Source of the DNA: Trichosphaerium sp. ATCC 40318
Lineage: Eukaryota > Discosea > Flabellinia > Trichosidae
Reading direction: 5' to 3'
Length of the DNA: 64,000 nt
Assembly: GCA_038496445.1 (NCBI GenBank)
Contig: JALMLS010000340.1
Span: forward strand, 62,001-126,000
Positions 60,247 through 64,000 of this stretch are shown piece after piece. The notes under the pieces are model-generated. The model was not told the DNA's origin, made no database searches, and saw nothing but the letters and a program-made list of their open reading frames with translations. Positions within the stretch are counted from its first letter, which is position 1; each line of letters opens with the position of its first letter. The translations under genes and the position numbers were made by a program.

Positions 60247-60300
60247 TGGAAGAAACGGTAAAACCGCGTCTTTTTGCCATTTTTTGCAATCACCACAATC
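60247..60300 (-). pseudogene. CW-finger fragment
   Basis: On the minus strand these 54 bases match 46 bases of the plus-strand CW frame (12405-12450), with one substitution and an 8-base insertion that breaks the reading frame. The homology corresponds to the DCGDCKKWQKDAV part only. Confidence 0.75.
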
Positions 60301-60537
60301 GATCAAGCATACAGCGTCATATCAACCAGTTAGGCCTTTGCATTGTGACTGTTTTTAGTTTTTGAAACCGAGTATGTCTCGATATCACGTGTTGACCCAT
60401 ACGAGATGAAGAGCAAGATTATGTATCTCAAGTTATTGATGGAGTTATGTGCGGGCGTGGTTCTGCAGGATTGTAAAAACGCCAACAGGTAAGTCACAAC
60501 AAGTCATTTTAACGTGAAGTAACGACTAACGCTCAAC

Positions 60538-61320
60538 ATGCTCTCTATGATGCCCTTCGATGTTCAATATGAGATTGTCAAAGCTTTAGACGTAGAAATG
60601 AACCTGGCAATTCAAGTTACATGTAAAGCGCTTAAAAAAGCTTCAATGCGTGTCTTAGAAACTCTAAACGAGATTATCGTCAGTCACAGTTCATTGATAC
60701 TTCTTAAGCAATGTAAACATGTAGAACGCGTGTACATAGCTCCTGAACCTGAACCAATAGATTTTAAAGTACTTTGCACTTATCTGTGGAAAACAAGCGT
60801 GACATCTCTTGATATATCATACTGCGACTTCTACGAGCCCATACAACTAGATCTACTGCAATCCCTCAAATCTTTACAATTACTAACGGCACTTTGTGTA
60901 CCAATCGATCCTACAGACTTGTCACGATTGTACAACGAGTATGGGACATCTGAACAGTTTAGATTTAAGGTAATCAGGCTATTGGATATTCTCGTTGGGA
61001 CATGGAAGTGTACATATGACACATTTGGTCCTGAGAGTATGGCTGGTGAAGTTCACAAGTATTACGAAGATGGACACAGTATATACCCTAACACAAACGG
61101 TTATGTGACGACATTCGTTGAACGGCCTCAACTGGGACCTAGATGCTATTTGTTGGAAGTCAAAGCAGCTAATAGAGCGGGTATTGCTTTGATAAAAGCA
61201 GAAGATGACTATATAACCGTTGTGAACGGTTACGAACACGTGCTTAGAAGCTTAACAATATTTCCAGACCGATCATCACATCTTGCTTCCTTGTCTTTTT
61301 GGAGAAAATCAGAACAATAA
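60538..61320 (+). CDS. Intronless F-box protein
   Basis: One open frame of 260 residues. The N-terminus MLSMMPFDVQYEIVKALDVE followed by AIQVTCKALKKASMRVLETL is a compact F-box. The middle has short LRR-like segments (VTSLDISYCDFYEPIQLD, LQSLKSLQLLTALC). The second half (ILVGTWKCTYDTFGPESMAG to PQLGPRCYLLEVKAAN and VNGYEHVLRSL) resembles a small beta-rich ligand-binding domain but I cannot name it. Like the gene at 9339 it has no intron. The preceding 320 bp (60216-60537) contains only the CW fragment and no other supported feature. Confidence 0.75.
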   Translation: MLSMMPFDVQYEIVKALDVEMNLAIQVTCKALKKASMRVLETLNEIIVSHSSLILLKQCKHVERVYIAPEPEPIDFKVLCTYLWKTSVTSLDISYCDFYEPIQLDLLQSLKSLQLLTALCVPIDPTDLSRLYNEYGTSEQFRFKVIRLLDILVGTWKCTYDTFGPESMAGEVHKYYEDGHSIYPNTNGYVTTFVERPQLGPRCYLLEVKAANRAGIALIKAEDDYITVVNGYEHVLRSLTIFPDRSSHLASLSFWRKSEQ

Positions 61321-61834
61321 CATCACGTGTACATCATTTTCTTGTTGAGAATACTACAGTAAGTGCGGAAAGCCACGTGCCAATAGATAATACGGGGTAG
61401 TACAATGTATTTTATTGTGAAAACAGTGATTATTGCAATAAACCTCATATTAGATTGTGACATGCTGTCTTACATACGTGATTTCGATAGACGAGTTAAT
61501 GCATCCACCAATGACAACAAATGTAGAAGGCAAGGGCTTGTAACGGAGAAGTATGTTGAGTGAAGCACTAAAACAACATTGCGTTATTGCACGTCAATTC
61601 TGACATTGGAGCCCTTTTGTACAAATAATGATAGCTCCTACGCTGGTAACATACAGCACTTTACTATAATAAGTTTTTCTCTGCAACTTATTTTTGTATT
61701 CTACATCGTGCGCCGTGTGAGGTTATTTTATTCGCTATTAGAAGAAAGGGAGAAGTTGGTTTAATATGGTTTTATTAAGACCGATGGGTAATAAATTATA
61801 CAGTATCCGTAATGATAAAAAAAAATGTGAACGT
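61321..61834. other. Intergenic region with a possible small frame
   Basis: A plus-strand frame from ATG 61405 to TGA 61563 would give 52 residues, starting MYFIVKTVIIAINLILDCDM. An alternative splice from GTATGT near 61550 would replace its end. Neither is backed by a motif. The rest shows nothing convincing. Two CACGTG motifs occur at the left end. Confidence 0.3.
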
Positions 61835-62456
61835 TTAGTTGTCATCAGTCATCATTAAAGGTTGTGTCAATTCAGGTAGGTTTGAAGCCCGGGCAGCTTT
61901 GAGTCCACCGTTGCGTGCCTTGATCTCACGAGCCTCTTGGCAGATGCTCATTTGCCAGCAAACAAGAGCTGAAACAAGATCACCAACAAAACTTCCGCCA
62001 ATACCGTATTTTTCGCGAACAGATCCTCTCCAGCATACACGAACGCAAGGAATGCAGTAGCAAAGGACAAAAGAGATAAGACGGGACATATCGTCTTGTA
62101 CCATACCAGTTCCTAGTTTTACATCGTTAGCGTTGTTTAATGATAACACCGTTGATTTACGCACCTAGGGGACCATTCCCCTCACCATGTTCCGGTTTTT
62201 CGATTTTCATTTTGTTTTCAACTGCCAAGCATTGTGGGGCTAGAGCACCGTATAGGCTAGAAAAAACGATATAAGCGACGGAAAATGCAAATAAACAAAC
62301 AGAGAACTTCGTCGTTTTGAGAAAGCGCACAGAACTCACACTCTCGTGCAACAAACCATACGAGTGTTTAAAACAACTAAATGAGACTCTTTGGGGTACG
62401 TACAAGACTTCCAAATCAGCGAAAACGTGAAATAGACCTGTTGACCAAGTTGCCAT
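61835..62456 (-). CDS. PLAC8/Cys-rich membrane-associated protein
   Basis: Three exons: 62404-62456, 62165-62256 and 61835-62112. The start MATWSTGLFHVFADLEVFLY is the PLAC8 opening (W-x-x-GLF-x-x-x-x-D). Exon 3 gives ISFVLCYCIPCVRVCWRG, then REKYGIGGSFVGDLVSALVC and WQMSICQEAREIKARNGG. R-x-x-YGI-x-G-x-x-x-x-D and the C-x-x-x-x-x-Q-x-x-RE end are PLAC8 hallmarks. Many PLAC8 proteins act in metal handling, cell-size control or plasma-membrane signalling. Some Cys of the usual CC-x-P motif are replaced (SFVGD instead of SCCGD), so metal binding is uncertain. The C-terminal tail is short. Confidence 0.85.
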
Positions 62457-62703
62457 GATGGTACTAAGCAAATTATAAGTTTGTGAATCAAAACTGGAAG
62501 CATAAAAGCTTGTTTTAGGGTTTGTGAAAGAAACTAACTCATCAAACGACGAGTGGTGATTAACGTACTTTTTTGTGAAGAGGAGTTGCTGTGATTGCAG
62601 AATAAAAATGCAAAAGACAAATCTAGTAAATTCAAGCACACTTCACGTAATCAGCGTGGTAGTTGAATGTTAAGTTAAGTGCCGCCGATAATGCAGAGTA
62701 GAG

Positions 62704-63964
62704 ATGCAAGTTTCACTCGCGTTTGATAGAATAGAGCGATGTCCAACTCTTGAAGTGTCTAATTCAGTGTTTATTGGTACCAACTTCGTTTCCATTAATT
62801 TTTTAGACGTTTTTCGTAACACGAGCGTCAGGTTCTGGATCTGGCGATGCGTTTAGAGTTTGTAAATCGGTATACGCTACAACACTACTAAATCCGTCTG
62901 ATGCGCGTAAAACATCACTCATTGGCGACTGGGAATGGAAACAGTGGGTAATGGAGAAAATTAACCAAGCGTACAACTTGGAGTCCAAAATACCTCAAAA
63001 CGATAGAATTGCGAATATAAAGAAGCCACCAAGAGATATGGACGATTTGGAGTGGTCTTTGGATCTAGTGGTGTCAACAGCCTTAGATGATCGCGAATTC
63101 CACCACATACTATGTCAAGGTGCCAATTAGACACTTATTGAAAAAAAAAATAGTCATGCACTGTTCATGAAGTTGGTTGCCTTTTTTTGACGTCAAACTA
63201 GGATGGTTATTCGAAGACGATGTTTCAGATGGCACAGAACGCCTTGGCATTTCACGTTATCCTCTTATTGGCACGTGAGTGATATTACAAGTTCAATTTT
63301 CTTATTAATGTTTAGGTTTATATAATGCGACCAATTGCAAGTTAGGCGATTTAGCAGATCCCGGCACTGTGCGATACTCTTTTGGTAGTTGGTAGGGCCT
63401 GACGTGGGTAATTAAATTAGCGCTGATGTGATTGCTGCGACGGTTGTTATTCCACAAACTCTTAAAGTTCCTCAAGTCAGAACAATCATATCAGCGTTTA
63501 TTCTGTTACCAACTACAAGCCTATCATTGTTGTTTGTTTATTAATACGGTATAGATAGGCTTTGATTCTCTAAGACCAGCAGATAAACACGTGCATCTTG
63601 TAGAACCAATTGTTGCTGAAATTGATGGTAAGGCAAACTTCATTCTTTTCTTTGCGGTTTCTTTTGTGTCGCTGACTCTTCAAAAATATTAGGATTTGTT
63701 ATACCTCCAGATTGGCATTTTGGATCTAATATGGGTAGATTTATTGTTTCTAAAAAAGTGGAGTATGCAAAAGGTTGGGTAGTTATCGTAGACTTGGAGA
63801 AAATGCGATGTAAAGTGACATACATGATTATTTCCAGAAAAAAAGCAGATATTAAACTTCGCAAAGGTAAAACAAACATAAATGAGTTACTACTTGTGGT
63901 GGAAGCGTATAGTGATAAGAGCTCGGCTCAAAGTATTGCTGAGACCATAAAACATATCGCTTAA
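62704..63964 (+). CDS. Unrecognised seven-exon gene
   Basis: Exons 62704-62754, 62807-63119, 63202-63274, 63358-63384, 63421-63475, 63555-63627 and 63693-63964 join in phase. The start gives MQVSLAFDRIERCPTLETFF. Segments include SLIGDWEWKQWVMEKINQA, LEWSLDLVVSTALDDREFHH, ERLGISRYPLIGT, IGFDSLRPADKHVHLVEPIV, FVIPPDWHFGSNMGRFIVSK and GWVVIVDLEKMRCKVTYMI. The C-terminus is helical and basic. The conserved-looking VEPIVAEIDGFVIPPDW stretch may mark a folded beta core, but I do not recognise the family. No signal peptide or TM. The 27-base fourth exon is the weakest link. Confidence 0.7.
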
Positions 63965-64000
63965 TAATAAATAACTTGAGTGTCTTCTAACTATAAAAAT

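Noticed and set aside
62157-62639. Minus-strand frame of 160 codons over the PLAC8 gene start.
   Set aside because: It runs through the first PLAC8 intron; the spliced PLAC8 reading is far better supported.
1-64000. tRNA, rRNA and CRISPR features.
   Set aside because: I saw no cloverleaf with intact A/B boxes, no rRNA core sequence, and no spaced direct repeats; a covariance-model scan would be needed to exclude tRNAs.

Overview
This 64 kb window is nuclear DNA of a compact, AT-rich, intron-rich unicellular eukaryote. Genes lie on both strands, usually a few hundred bases apart. Most are cut by very short introns (commonly 40-60 bp, some near 33 bp) with donors such as GTACGT, GTAAGT and GTGCG. 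Nearly all gene models below were rebuilt by hand from splice sites plus reading-frame continuity. The gene set (a C45 amidase of the Dictyostelium dcd1 type, a cAMP-receptor/adhesion-like GPCR, F-box proteins, VPS13, KCTD, PLAC8, DDAH, a sigma-type GST) suggests a free-living amoeboid protist. Amoebozoa or a similar lineage is my inference; no rRNA or other marker fixes the taxon.

Layout. 0-9 kb: 3' end of a DDAH gene; an unrecognised multi-exon gene (-); a PX-SH3-SH3-proline-rich adaptor with the p47phox/NOXO1 layout (+); a secreted C45 amidase (+). 9-12.6 kb: a possible two-exon micro-gene, an intronless F-box/GVHT-repeat gene, a seven-transmembrane receptor, and a 49-residue CW-like zinc-finger protein (all +). 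13-22 kb: an unrecognised Cys-rich protein (-), a frameshifted copy of a small basic protein gene (-), a GST (+), a module-repeat protein with a PD-(D/E)XK-like nuclease domain (-), a two-RRM protein (-) and a BTB/KCTD protein (+). 22-28.4 kb: a four-TM protein (-), an ankyrin protein (-), an F-box/LRR protein (-) and a second ankyrin protein (+). 28.6-41.1 kb: one complete VPS13 lipid-transfer gene (-). 41-45 kb: a MYND protein (+), a secreted catalase-like protein (-), a small possible gene (+) and an F-box protein with a C-terminal alpha/beta domain (-). 45.4-52.1 kb: a large type I membrane protein (-). 52.5-59 kb: an F-box/SPRY protein (+), a Ser/Gly/Cys-rich protein ending in a CAAX box (-) and a GPI-anchored N-formylglutamate-amidohydrolase-like protein (-). 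59.8-64 kb: an intact copy of the basic protein (+) beside a CW fragment, an intronless F-box gene (+), a PLAC8 protein (-) and an unrecognised seven-exon gene (+).

Themes. Five F-box genes, and a possible sixth motif at the end of an ankyrin protein, point to expansion of ubiquitin-ligase adaptors. A surface/signalling group includes the GPCR, the PX-SH3 adaptor, the large receptor, the CAAX protein and PLAC8. The most unusual observations are an inverted, partly deleted duplication linking 12.4-14.7 kb with 59.8-60.3 kb, a high share of GC-AG introns that all begin GCAC, and over-representation of the palindrome CACGTG.
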